Positions 8,711-17,719 of a DNA stretch of 35,805 nucleotides are shown piece by piece (the stretch's first letter is position 1; every line of letters begins with the position of its first letter). The stretch is from positions 1-35,805 of the forward strand of contig CACJTN010000008.1 of the NCBI GenBank assembly GCA_902596325.1. Reading direction: 5' to 3'. The stretch comes from an uncultured Pelagibacteraceae bacterium (GTDB lineage: Bacteria; Pseudomonadota; Alphaproteobacteria; Pelagibacterales; Pelagibacteraceae). The notes under the pieces are model-generated. The model had not been told where the DNA came from. It saw only the letters and a program-made list of their open reading frames with translations, and ran no database searches. A program made the translations under genes and the position numbers.

Positions 8711-9296
8711 TAAATATATTTTAAATTTAATTATTTTATTTTTATTATCAGGATGTATAGGGGCCTCTTCTACTGGAGTTTTTGGTACGGGTGTATCTAT
8801 AGCTATGGATCCTAGAACTTTAGGAACACAAATTGATGACTCTATTATGGATAAAAGCCTAGATGCAAGATTAGTTGCAATGAACAAAAACTACCTACTA
8901 AATGTTAAAACAAAAGTCCTAGATGGAAGAATTTTCTTAACGGGAAAGATAGATACACCTGAGGAAAAATTACAAATAACAAAACTTGCTTGGGAAACAA
9001 AGGGGGCAAGATCTGTTAAAAACGATTTAAAAATCAAAGAGGAATTTAATTTTCAGCAATCAGCAAAAGATATTTTAATTACTTCTCAACTTAGATCTGC
9101 AATGATATTTAATAAAAAAATTAAAGCAGTTAATTATAATATAGATACTTTTAAGAAAGTTATTTATGTTTACGGAATAGCCCAATCTGAAGATGAAAAA
9201 GATGAGATAGTAAAGGAAGCTAAAGAAATTTTAGACGTAAAAGATGTAATAACTAGTATTCTACTAGTAGAAGACTTAAGAATTAAAAAAGATTAA
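8703..9296 (+). CDS. DolP-like outer-membrane lipoprotein with two BON domains
   Basis: 197 residues. A lipoprotein signal ends in LLSGC with Cys18 as the lipidated residue. It is followed by a segment containing DPRTLGTQIDD, which closely parallels the DPRSVGTQVDD stretch of E. coli DolP (YraP). Two BON domains follow (about 48-115 and 122-190). DolP supports outer-membrane integrity and BAM function in E. coli; the same role here is inferred from the motif and the conserved rsmI/LpoA neighbourhood. Its start lies inside the rsmI end and its stop overlaps the convergent maeB stop by four bases. Confidence 0.87.
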   Translation: MNNKYILNLIILFLLSGCIGASSTGVFGTGVSIAMDPRTLGTQIDDSIMDKSLDARLVAMNKNYLLNVKTKVLDGRIFLTGKIDTPEEKLQITKLAWETKGARSVKNDLKIKEEFNFQQSAKDILITSQLRSAMIFNKKIKAVNYNIDTFKKVIYVYGIAQSEDEKDEIVKEAKEILDVKDVITSILLVEDLRIKKD

Positions 9297-11581
9297 TTCT
9301 TTTTGTTATAATCAATAACACCCGCCGAGTAAGCAGCCACTGATGCTAGATTTAAGATTTCTGATGTTGAACATCTTAAAGGTGCAATTTCAATTGCAGC
9401 ACCTAGACCAATTAAGAGTGGTCCAATAACTTTCGCGCTGCTCATTGATTTCATAATTTTATAAGATATAGCAGCACTATGTTGACCCGGCATTATTAAT
9501 ACGTTAGCGTTTCCAACAATATCTGATATAGGATATAATTCTTTGTACTCATCATTAAGTGCCACATCAGGTTGCATATCTCCATCAAATTTGAAATCTA
9601 CTTTCATTTTTTTTAAAATTTCTACAGCATCCCTTATATGTTTAGTACGACTAGTCATGGGTTGACCAAATGTAGAATGAGATAAAAATGCTATTTTAGG
9701 AGTGAAACCGAAAAGTCTAACTACTCTAGCAGATGAAATTGCTATTTCAGCCAATTGTTTTGATGAAGGGTACTCATGAACACTTGTATCTCCAATGAAA
9801 ACAGTTCTGCCTTTATTAACAACCATATTTAATCCAAACATAATTTCTCCAGGTCTAGGATCCACTACCTTGATAATTTTTTGCAAAGATTGTCCATATC
9901 TTCTCGTGTTTCCAGTTACCATTGCATCTGCATCTCCACATGCAACCATGCAAGAACCCCATATAACCCTGTCATTTCTAATCAGACGATCACAGTCTCT
10001 TTCCAAAAGTCCTTGAGATCTATGTAGTTTTTTAAATATATAATTAGAATATTTTTCTCTTAAACTTTTTTTTGTAGAATTTATAATTTCGATATTAAAG
10101 TTTTCACTATAACCTATATCTTTAAGTCTCTCTTTCACAACTTTGTCTTTTGCAACTAATATTGGTATACCTAATCCACTATTTTTAAAAGCTATCGCAG
10201 CTTTCAATGTATTTTCATCTTCCCCATCTGCGAAAACAACTTTCTTTTGAGTTTTTTTGATTTGAGAATTAATTCCTTGCATAATTGTAACCGAAGGGTC
10301 CAGCCTTTGTTTAAGTTGTTCAGAATATAAATCAAAATTATCTATTTTTTTTCTAGCAACACCGGTTTTGATTGCAGCTTTTGCGACAGCAACGGGAATT
10401 ACATTAATAAGTCTAGGGTCAAAAGTTGATGGAATTATATACTCTTTACCATATTTAGGTCTTTCACCACCCATAGCTGCAACAACTTCATCTGGTACTC
10501 TTTCCCTAGCAAGTGATGCAATTGCATTTGCAGCTGCGATTTTCATCTCATCATTAATTGTTTTGGCCCTAACATCTAAGGCGCCCCTAAAAATGTAAGG
10601 AAAACCTATTAAGTTATTCACTTGATTTGGATAATCAGATCTTCCTGTTGCTATAATAGCATCTTTTCTAACATCCTCTACTTCCTCAGGAGTAATCTCA
10701 GGATCAGGATTAGCGCAAGCAAATATAATTGGATTTTTTGACATGCTAATAACATTTTCTTTACTTAATACGCCTGCAGACGATAAACCTAAAAAGACAT
10801 CTGCATCTTTTATTGCTTCTTTTAAATTTTTAGCTTTAGTGTTGGATGCATAGAAAGACTTCCATTTGTTAAGATTTTTTCTTTTCTTGTTAATTACACC
10901 TTTACTATCTAACATAATTATATTTGATTTTTTAACATCCGACTTAAGGAGCAAATTTGTGCAAGCCATTGCTGAGGCTCCAGCTCCATTTACAACAATT
11001 TTTATTTTTTTTTTATCTTTTTTTTGAATATCTAATGCATTCATTAATGCAGCATATGTAATAATAGCAGTACCATGCTGATCATCATGGAAGACTGGAA
11101 TATCTAATAATTTTTTTAATTTATCCTCTATAATAAAGCACGCAGGAGCAGCTATATCTTCGAGATTAATTCCACCAAAACTTTTTGCAAAATTTTTTAT
11201 AGAATTAATAATCTCATCTGTGTCGTTTGAGTCTATTTCAAGATCAATAGCATCTATATCTGCAAATCTTTTAAATAATACCGCCTTTCCTTCCATTACA
11301 GGTTTTGAGGCAATAGCACCTAAATTACCTAATCCAAGTATCGCAGAACCATTACTTATTACAGCCACAAGATTTCCTTTTGTCGTATAATCATAAGCTA
11401 GCTCAGGATTTGCGGATATAGCTTTTACAGGTGCTGCAACTCCTGGCGAATATGCTAACGCCAAATCTCTTTTGGTGGTCATTGGTTTCGACGATATGAT
11501 CTCAATCTTGCCAGATTTATTACTATTATGAAAATCTAATGCTTCCTTATCTGAATAATGCTCAATATTTTTTTTCTTCAT
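9293..11581 (-). CDS. maeB: NADP-dependent malic enzyme with C-terminal phosphotransacetylase-like domain
   Basis: Oxidative decarboxylation of malate to pyruvate, linking the TCA cycle with gluconeogenesis and NADPH supply. At 762 residues it has the long MaeB architecture. The malic domain (about 1-160) has YSPGVAAPVKAI, GLGNLGAIASKPVMEGKAVL and DIDAIDLEID. The NAD(P)-binding domain (about 160-425) begins with FHDDQHGTAI and has VVNGAGASAMAC. The phosphotransacetylase-like domain (about 430-755) is probably regulatory (acetyl-CoA sensing in E. coli). It stands alone on its strand, convergent with the DolP-like gene and divergent from murJ with 48 bases between them. Confidence 0.96.
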   Translation of the reverse strand: MKKKNIEHYSDKEALDFHNSNKSGKIEIISSKPMTTKRDLALAYSPGVAAPVKAISANPELAYDYTTKGNLVAVISNGSAILGLGNLGAIASKPVMEGKAVLFKRFADIDAIDLEIDSNDTDEIINSIKNFAKSFGGINLEDIAAPACFIIEDKLKKLLDIPVFHDDQHGTAIITYAALMNALDIQKKDKKKIKIVVNGAGASAMACTNLLLKSDVKKSNIIMLDSKGVINKKRKNLNKWKSFYASNTKAKNLKEAIKDADVFLGLSSAGVLSKENVISMSKNPIIFACANPDPEITPEEVEDVRKDAIIATGRSDYPNQVNNLIGFPYIFRGALDVRAKTINDEMKIAAANAIASLARERVPDEVVAAMGGERPKYGKEYIIPSTFDPRLINVIPVAVAKAAIKTGVARKKIDNFDLYSEQLKQRLDPSVTIMQGINSQIKKTQKKVVFADGEDENTLKAAIAFKNSGLGIPILVAKDKVVKERLKDIGYSENFNIEIINSTKKSLREKYSNYIFKKLHRSQGLLERDCDRLIRNDRVIWGSCMVACGDADAMVTGNTRRYGQSLQKIIKVVDPRPGEIMFGLNMVVNKGRTVFIGDTSVHEYPSSKQLAEIAISSARVVRLFGFTPKIAFLSHSTFGQPMTSRTKHIRDAVEILKKMKVDFKFDGDMQPDVALNDEYKELYPISDIVGNANVLIMPGQHSAAISYKIMKSMSSAKVIGPLLIGLGAAIEIAPLRCSTSEILNLASVAAYSAGVIDYNKKN

Positions 11582-11629
11582 TTTTTTATTAGATATAAAA
11601 ATAGAACTAAGTTATCACTAATATGATTT

Positions 11630-13159
11630 ATGAATCTAATTAAGTCAACCGGCACCTTTAGTTTTTATACTATATTGAGTAGGATTTTGGGTTATCTAAG
11701 GGATTTTCTGATAGCTATAAACTTGGGATCGGGTCCAATTGCTGACGCTTTTTTTGTTGCGTTTAGAATTCCAAACACATTTAGAAGGCTATTTTCAGAG
11801 GGAACATTCAATGCTGCATTCGTCCCAATTTATTCATCAGAATTGGTCAGATCAAAAAAAAATGCTGAAGATTTCTCTAACGATATTTTTAAATTTTTAT
11901 TACTAGGTCTTTTGTTGATAACTTTAGTTATAGAGCTATTGATGCCTTTATTTATATTTGTAATTGCTCCAGGATTTAATGAAAGTAGTGATAAACTTGA
12001 GTTAACTATACTACTTACAAGAATCACATTTCCCTTTTTATTGTTTATTAGTTTAGCATCTTTTTTTTCTGCTATATTAAACTCTCATAATAGATTTGGA
12101 ATAGCTGCAGCAACTCCGATAGTATTGAATATAATATTAATATTTATCTTGTTTTTTTTAAAATACGAAAATGATACTCTAGTAATTTATTTAGCATATG
12201 GAGTTTCTTTTGCTGGTATTGTTCAACTTATTATACTTTTTAATGTTGTTAAAAAATATTTTTTACCAAAATTAAAATTAGATTTTAAGATCACAAAAAA
12301 AGTTAAAATATTTTTTAACAAACTAATACCAAGTATATTTTCTTCTGGTGTTACCCAAATAAATATATTAGTAGGGACTATTATAGCATCATTTCAGGCT
12401 AATGCTGTTTCATACTTATATTATGCTGACAGAATTTACCAAATAAATTTAGCAATTGCAGGCATAGCAATTGGTACTGTGCTGTTACCTAGTCTTAGTA
12501 AATATATTCAGTCTAAAGATAAAATAAAAATTGAGTTTATACAAAATAAATCAGTTGAATTGAGCTTATTCTTAAGTTTACCAGCGATGATTGCTTTAAT
12601 AATTGCATCTGAAGAAATTACTTCAAGTCTATTTGGATATGGTTCATTTGATGAGGCAAGTGTAAAAAACTCTGCTAGAGCTTTATATTATTTTGCTTTT
12701 GGATTACCAGCATTTGCATTGATAAAAATTTTTTCATCTTTTTTATTTGCACGACAAAATACAAAAATACCTTTTTATTATTCTTTGGTCTCTGTAATAT
12801 TTAACATCGTTATAAGTGTCTTTTTCTTTAAAGAAGTTGGATTTATAATAATTCCTATTGCTACAACAATATCTTCTTGGATTAATGTATTATTATTATT
12901 TTATTATTTAAACAAAAAAAGTTTTTATAATATAAAATTAAACTTAATCTTATCATTACTTAAAATCATGTGTATAGTTTTCATATCCTCTTATTTCTTT
13001 TATTTTATGATAAGTAACTTTTCAGACAGCTTAATCTATAACAGTAATTATAAACTTCTTAGTATGATAATTATTGTAATAATAACTTTATTCTCATACA
13101 TTTTGTTATCAATTTTTACAAAAGCTTTCAAATTGTCTGATATTAAATTAAAGTACTAA
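11630..13159 (+). CDS. murJ: Lipid II flippase MurJ
   Basis: Polytopic inner-membrane protein of the MOP/MATE-like superfamily that flips lipid II for peptidoglycan assembly. Its 509 residues fit the family, and hydrophobic segments run through most of the chain (about 14 expected). Typical N-terminal signatures are visible: STGTFSFYTILSRILGYLRD, followed by GPIADAFFVAFRIPNTFRRLFSEG and FNAAFVPIY. The trpS ATG follows the murJ stop after three bases, so the two are probably co-transcribed. Confidence 0.95.
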   Translation: MNLIKSTGTFSFYTILSRILGYLRDFLIAINLGSGPIADAFFVAFRIPNTFRRLFSEGTFNAAFVPIYSSELVRSKKNAEDFSNDIFKFLLLGLLLITLVIELLMPLFIFVIAPGFNESSDKLELTILLTRITFPFLLFISLASFFSAILNSHNRFGIAAATPIVLNIILIFILFFLKYENDTLVIYLAYGVSFAGIVQLIILFNVVKKYFLPKLKLDFKITKKVKIFFNKLIPSIFSSGVTQINILVGTIIASFQANAVSYLYYADRIYQINLAIAGIAIGTVLLPSLSKYIQSKDKIKIEFIQNKSVELSLFLSLPAMIALIIASEEITSSLFGYGSFDEASVKNSARALYYFAFGLPAFALIKIFSSFLFARQNTKIPFYYSLVSVIFNIVISVFFFKEVGFIIIPIATTISSWINVLLLFYYLNKKSFYNIKLNLILSLLKIMCIVFISSYFFYFMISNFSDSLIYNSNYKLLSMIIIVIITLFSYILLSIFTKAFKLSDIKLKY

Positions 13160-13162
13160 ATC

Positions 13163-14164
13163 ATGAGTAAAAAAATTTTTTCTGGAGTTCAGCCTACTGG
13201 AAATCTTCACCTTGGAAACTATCTTGGCGCCATAAAAAATTTTGTAAATTTTCAAAATCAAACCAATACAGACTGCATTTATTGTGTGGTAGACCTTCAC
13301 GCAATCACAGTAAAACAAGACCCAGGTAAATTAAAAGCTAACATTAGAGAAACTACGGCAGCATTTATTGCAAGCGGTCTTGATCACAAAAAAAGTATAA
13401 TTTTTCAACAATCAATGGTCGCTGCACATTCTGAATTTTCTTGGATTTTAGGATGTTCTGCGCGAATGGGTTGGTTAAATAGGATGACGCAATTTAAAGA
13501 AAAGGCTGGAAAAGATAAAGAGAAAGCAAGCGTTGGTTTATATGTTTACCCTGTTCTAATGGCTGCAGATATATTGCTGTATGATACAACACATGTTCCA
13601 GTTGGTGAAGATCAAAAACAGCATTTAGAATTGACAAGAGACATTGCTCAGAAATTTAATTTGGACTTCAACTCAAATGATTTCTTAAAAATACCAGAAC
13701 CCATGATCCAAAAGGAATTCGCTAGAATTATGAGTTTAAAGGATGGAACCAAAAAAATGAGCAAATCTGATCCCTCAGAAATGAGCAGGATAAATTTAAA
13801 TGATACAAAAGAGGAAATTGAGAATAAAATAAAAAAAGCTAAAACTGATACTTTGGCTTTGCCAGACAATACTAAGGAACTAGAAAATAGGCCTGAGGCT
13901 AAAAATTTACTTGGAATTTATTCTTCATTAAATAATCAAGAAATTAACAAAACAATCAAAGAATTTTCAGGAAAGAGTTTTTCTGAATTTAAAAAAAAAC
14001 TCTCAGAAATAGCAATTGAAAAAATTTACCCAATATCTCTTGAAATGAGCAAGCTAAAAAAAGATTTCACTTTTATTGATAGTGTATTAACAGATGGAAA
14101 TGCTAAAGCTGATACAATTTCATCAAAAAAAGTTAGTGAGATAAAGAAAATTATTGGTTTTTAA
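13163..14164 (+). CDS. trpS: Tryptophan-tRNA ligase
   Basis: Class I aminoacyl-tRNA synthetase charging tRNA-Trp. At 333 residues it has the normal bacterial TrpRS length. The HIGH-equivalent motif [12 protein letters not shown] is at 11-22, the GEDQ segment ([18 protein letters not shown]) is in the middle, and [10 protein letters not shown] (near 197) is the KMSKS loop. It lies three bases after murJ; murJ-trpS adjacency is common in alphaproteobacteria. Confidence 0.97.
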   Translation: MSKKIFSGVQPTGNLHLGNYLGAIKNFVNFQNQTNTDCIYCVVDLHAITVKQDPGKLKANIRETTAAFIASGLDHKKSIIFQQSMVAAHSEFSWILGCSARMGWLNRMTQFKEKAGKDKEKASVGLYVYPVLMAADILLYDTTHVPVGEDQKQHLELTRDIAQKFNLDFNSNDFLKIPEPMIQKEFARIMSLKDGTKKMSKSDPSEMSRINLNDTKEEIENKIKKAKTDTLALPDNTKELENRPEAKNLLGIYSSLNNQEINKTIKEFSGKSFSEFKKKLSEIAIEKIYPISLEMSKLKKDFTFIDSVLTDGNAKADTISSKKVSEIKKIIGF

Positions 14165-14211
14165 CAACAATTAGATCTTTAATTTTACAAAATAACGACT
14201 ATATAAGTTTC

Positions 14212-14754
14212 ATGTTTGTACAGACTCAAAATACACCGAACCCAAATTCTTTAAAATTTGTTCCCGGAAAAAAAGTTTCAAAGATTGGTCCTGTCGAGGT
14301 TCTAGATTTAAAAGATACAAATAATGAGCTTATAAGAAATATACTTTCAATTAATGGGATTTTAAGTGTATTTCTCTACGAAGATTTTTTATCTGTCAAT
14401 AAAAACAAAAGTATAGAATGGTCTGAAGCTAAACATATTATTATTTCTTATATAAATGATTATTATTCTAAAGGTAATGACTGTGTAATTCAGGATAAGG
14501 ATTCTCAAAATGAATCTGAAAATTTAAGTGAACTTGAAAAGAAAATTGTTAATTTGCTCGAAACTAAAATTCGACCTGCAGTTTCAAGAGATGGTGGCGA
14601 TATAGTTTTTCAAAAATTTTCAGAAGGTGTCGTAACTGTAAAGTTAAAAGGCAGTTGTTCAGGGTGTCCAAGTTCAACTCTAACGTTAAAAAAAGGTGTT
14701 GAAAATCTTCTTTGTCATTATATTCCCGAAGTTAAGGAAGTTATATCAATATAA
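14212..14754 (+). CDS. Nfu-type Fe-S cluster scaffold/carrier protein
   Basis: 180-residue two-domain protein. The N-terminal Nfu_N domain (about 1-87) starts with FVQTQNTPNPNSLKFVPGK. The C-terminal NifU-like domain (about 105-178) has RPAVSRDGGDI and the cluster-binding motif CSGCPSS (Cys149 and Cys152). Proteins of this type carry [4Fe-4S] clusters to enzymes such as lipoyl synthase and aconitase; Fe-S users in this window include MiaB and endonuclease III. It follows trpS after 47 bases and precedes the glucosaminidase gene by 18 bases. Confidence 0.93.
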   Translation: MFVQTQNTPNPNSLKFVPGKKVSKIGPVEVLDLKDTNNELIRNILSINGILSVFLYEDFLSVNKNKSIEWSEAKHIIISYINDYYSKGNDCVIQDKDSQNESENLSELEKKIVNLLETKIRPAVSRDGGDIVFQKFSEGVVTVKLKGSCSGCPSSTLTLKKGVENLLCHYIPEVKEVISI

Positions 14755-14772
14755 CGAAAATTATTTATTTTT

Positions 14773-15903
14773 ATGGTAAATATATACAAATCTATGTCAA
14801 CGAATCAGTTAAAAAAAATCTTAATTAAAAAGGGTTTTAAAGTTTATAAATTAAAGAATAAGTCACTTTATAAAGATTATAAAAGTTTAATTTTTACTAG
14901 TGTCGTTAGTTTATTTTTAATATCAATCTTTTTTTCATTGCCGTTAAGTTCAAAATTAATCGTAGATAAATTTGAAAAATCAGCAGTCGTAGAAAATTAT
15001 TCAAAGAAATACCTTGAGAAAGTTCTATCTGGCGAGACTTTAATCACAGAAAACTCTGTTGATGATGGTTTAGATCCTAGACATTTAGTAGAAGATATAG
15101 AATTTAAAAAAGGGCCATCAAAGTCAGTTAGAATTGAAGCGTCAACTTTAAATCAAATGTTTCTTGACAAGAATTATACTTTAGAAGTTGTTAGAATAGA
15201 AAATATTGTAAAACCTTTCGAAGTTGGAATGTTGCCAGTTGAACTTAAACAAATACAGAGCACCAAAGAAAGAAAAGAATTATTTATAAAGATCGTACTG
15301 CCATTAATTTTAAGCGAAAACAACAGAATTAGAAGAGACAGAAGTACACTTTTTAAAATTCTGAATAAAAACATAAATTCAAAAGCAGAGAAAAATTGGT
15401 TAAATAATAAATTCAAACAATATGGTGTTGTAAATAAAGATGTGTCCACTCTTAAAGTTAGAATGGATGAGATACCTGTTTCATTGGCAATAGCTCAAGC
15501 AGCTAAAGAGACTGGATGGGGAACATCAAGGTTTGCAATTGAGGGAAATGCACTTTTTGGTCAATGGACTTATTCTGGAGAGGGCATCAAACCAGCTGGT
15601 TCTGATAAAAATGACAAACACAAAGTAATGGCATTTAGCGTTCTTAAAGCTTCAGTACGAGCTTATCAAAGGAATCTAAATACTCATTCGAGTTATAAAG
15701 AGTTTAGAAAAGTTAGAGCTATACAAAGAGATAATGATGAACCACTTAATAGTTTAGAACTTGCAAATTATCTAAATTCTTATGCAGAGACCGGTGAGGA
15801 GTACACAAAAATTCTAAAAAAAATTATTGTACAAAATAATCTTAAAGACTTCGATGAAGCAAAAATACTACCACTAAGCAAAAATCTAAAAGAAAACATT
15901 TAA
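14773..15903 (+). CDS. Membrane-anchored Bax-like glucosaminidase family protein
   Basis: 376 residues with one N-terminal membrane segment (about 38-58) and a C-terminal glucosaminidase domain of the Bax/GH73-like type. The segment PVSLAIAQAAKETGWGTSRF (235-254) holds a candidate catalytic Glu246, followed by GNALFGQWTY. A linker of about 150 residues lies between. It is predicted to cleave N-acetylglucosamine linkages of peptidoglycan from the periplasmic side. An internal Met at 14794 is an alternative start. Its stop codon overlaps the stop of the convergent deacetylase by two bases. Confidence 0.85.
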   Translation: MVNIYKSMSTNQLKKILIKKGFKVYKLKNKSLYKDYKSLIFTSVVSLFLISIFFSLPLSSKLIVDKFEKSAVVENYSKKYLEKVLSGETLITENSVDDGLDPRHLVEDIEFKKGPSKSVRIEASTLNQMFLDKNYTLEVVRIENIVKPFEVGMLPVELKQIQSTKERKELFIKIVLPLILSENNRIRRDRSTLFKILNKNINSKAEKNWLNNKFKQYGVVNKDVSTLKVRMDEIPVSLAIAQAAKETGWGTSRFAIEGNALFGQWTYSGEGIKPAGSDKNDKHKVMAFSVLKASVRAYQRNLNTHSSYKEFRKVRAIQRDNDEPLNSLELANYLNSYAETGEEYTKILKKIIVQNNLKDFDEAKILPLSKNLKENI

Positions 15904-16955
15904 TTTTTTATAGAAAACTGCAGACCGAACCATCTCCAACCTGTTTCATCTCTCATTGAACAGTTAATTCTACCTCTTCTAAAAGTAAATTTATCCCTAA
16001 ATTCTACAAACATCTTGTTTTCAATAAAATTAATTTTAGTTTTATCCCATTTTTTTCCTTCATTTGAAAAACAATTTATTTTCTGAATATTTTTTTGGTC
16101 TTCAAAAAATTCAATTGAGAGATTTGGGGGATTATTTGATGGTAATATGTAATTATCATTTAAATTAACTTTTTTATATTCTAATGGTTTTAACTTAGTT
16201 AAAAAATCAAATCTCTCTAAGTCACCATACTCTTCATTTATTGGAAATCTTGGTAATTCGAATTTATCCTTATTAACATCAATCACTCCAGAATGCTGGC
16301 CAAATGCAATTTCAAAATTTTCTTTAATAAATAATTTTTGTTTTAGGCTGTACTCACCGAATGGATATGAGAAATATTTAGGGTTATAGCCCAATTTTTT
16401 TTTAAAAATTTCTATTGATTTTTTTATGTCTTTGACGAATTCTTCATGTCCTAAGTTAAGTAAATACTCATGGCTATGTGAATGATTCCCAATAAATACA
16501 AAATCCTCTCTTTCAATTTCTTTTATTTGTTCCCAAGTCATATAACCATTTGATCCAACAGGTTCTGTAGATATAAACAAAATAAATGGAATTTTTTTTC
16601 TTTTTAAATACGGCCAAGCATTTTCGTAAAATGAACTAAATCCATCATCTATTGTAATTAATACTTTTTTTTTATTTTTAGGTTGATTAAAGTTATCTAA
16701 AAAATTTGATGGAGCGATATAATCCAAATTATTATTTTCTATAATTTCAATTTGTTTCTTAAATATTTTCATTTGAATATTCGTAGAAGGGTACTTATTT
16801 TCGTCAAATCTATGATACATAATTGATATAACACCTTCATCTTTTGAATAAAATTTGTTTGTATTTTCAACTGCGTGTGATTTTGATATTAATATTATTA
16901 TAATTATGAATTTAATAGTTGACGCTGCAAAAGATAAAGTTTTTTTAAAAATCAT
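15900..16955 (-). CDS. Exported polysaccharide deacetylase (NodB-fold)
   Basis: 351 residues with a signal peptide (about 1-28, ending SKSHA). The NodB domain has the metal-binding ITIDDGFSSFY (Asp103, Asp104) and the His motif GNHSHSH (His158 and His162), with SYPFGEY as motif 3. This indicates a carbohydrate esterase 4 enzyme that removes acetyl (or related acyl) groups from a glycan; the substrate is unknown. The C-terminal third (about 265-351) has no recognised domain. The start at 16955 is preferred because the next in-frame Met is inside the catalytic domain, although it makes the first 50 bases antisense to the tsaB start. Confidence 0.88.
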   Translation of the reverse strand: MIFKKTLSFAASTIKFIIIIILISKSHAVENTNKFYSKDEGVISIMYHRFDENKYPSTNIQMKIFKKQIEIIENNNLDYIAPSNFLDNFNQPKNKKKVLITIDDGFSSFYENAWPYLKRKKIPFILFISTEPVGSNGYMTWEQIKEIEREDFVFIGNHSHSHEYLLNLGHEEFVKDIKKSIEIFKKKLGYNPKYFSYPFGEYSLKQKLFIKENFEIAFGQHSGVIDVNKDKFELPRFPINEEYGDLERFDFLTKLKPLEYKKVNLNDNYILPSNNPPNLSIEFFEDQKNIQKINCFSNEGKKWDKTKINFIENKMFVEFRDKFTFRRGRINCSMRDETGWRWFGLQFSIKN

Positions 16956-17280
16956 TACAAATGATCAATCTTATACTAATGAATATTCTAATACTAAAGA
17001 AAACTTTGATAAGATGAGCACAATTATATTTGATTTTTTAAAAAAAAATAACTTAAAATTAGATCATATTAAAAATTTGTTTGTAAATATAGGACCTGGA
17101 AAATTTTCAAGCATAAGGTCCTCAATTGTATCGTGTAAAGCAATATCCATGTCAAACAACATAGATTTGTATGGTTTTTCATCCAATCAAATTGAAGATA
17201 ATGATTATAAAAAACTACTTGAATTGTCAGAAAAAGGAGTTTTAATGAAAAACTTGATAAATCCTATATATTCGGGTTAA
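16906..17280 (+). CDS. tsaB: Half-length TsaB-like protein (t6A synthesis partner)
   Basis: 124 residues from ATG 16906, against roughly 210-230 in typical TsaB. The N-terminal lobe is recognisable: MNLIVDAAKDKVFLKI takes the place of the usual 'ILAIDTS...' strand, and GPGKFSSIRSSIVSCKAIS with LYGFSS matches the family's GPGSFTGLR...AKG...GVSS block. The second lobe is missing, yet the last residues, INPIYSG, resemble the normal TsaB C-terminal end, suggesting internal shortening instead of simple truncation. TsaB pairs with TsaD to make t6A37 in tRNA. Position next to fur and miaB fits the alphaproteobacterial order. An in-frame ATG at 16855 would extend it further into the deacetylase gene and adds no conserved sequence. 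Confidence 0.75.
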   Translation: MNLIVDAAKDKVFLKIITNDQSYTNEYSNTKENFDKMSTIIFDFLKKNNLKLDHIKNLFVNIGPGKFSSIRSSIVSCKAISMSNNIDLYGFSSNQIEDNDYKKLLELSEKGVLMKNLINPIYSG

Positions 17281-17288
17281 ATAATTAT

Positions 17289-17714
17289 ATGTCAGACACA
17301 ATTGAGGATAAATGTAAAGCAAAAGGTATTAAATTAACTGATCAACGTAAAGTTATAGCAAGAGTAATGTCGGAGTCTAAGGAAACATACGGAGAGGCCG
17401 ATCATCCAGATGTAGATGAATTATATAATAGAGTATCAAAAATTGACCCAAAAATAAGTATTGCAACAGTCTATAGAACCGTAAAAATCTTCGAGGAAGC
17501 TGGTATTCTAACTAAACACGATTTTAAAGGTGGTAAAGCTAGATATGAGGAGATTAGAGAAAGTCACCATGATCACTTAATTGATGTAAAGACCGGACAT
17601 ATAATTGAGTTCAGCGATAACGATATTCATAACCTACAAAAAAAAATTGCAGAAAAGTATGGTTATGATTTAGTTGATCATAAGCTTGAACTATACGGCG
17701 TTAAAAAAAAATAA
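17289..17714 (+). CDS. fur: Fur-family transcriptional regulator (Fur/Mur group)
   Basis: 141-residue metal-responsive repressor. The winged-helix part includes LTDQRKVIARVM and SIATVYRTVKIFEEAGIL. The dimerisation/metal domain has SHHDHLIDVKTGHIIEF (His93, His94, His96). The structural CxxC zinc site of E. coli Fur is absent, as in many alphaproteobacterial Fur/Mur proteins of this locus. It probably controls iron or manganese homeostasis genes. It starts 8 bases after the tsaB stop and ends 5 bases before miaB. The rimI gene often lying before it is missing. Confidence 0.9.
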   Translation: MSDTIEDKCKAKGIKLTDQRKVIARVMSESKETYGEADHPDVDELYNRVSKIDPKISIATVYRTVKIFEEAGILTKHDFKGGKARYEEIRESHHDHLIDVKTGHIIEFSDNDIHNLQKKIAEKYGYDLVDHKLELYGVKKK

Positions 17715-17719
17715 CATAA

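Noticed and set aside
14165-14211. Promoter before the Nfu gene (TTTAAT-16-TATATA)
   Set aside because: Poor -35 match in AT-rich DNA; not strong enough to list.
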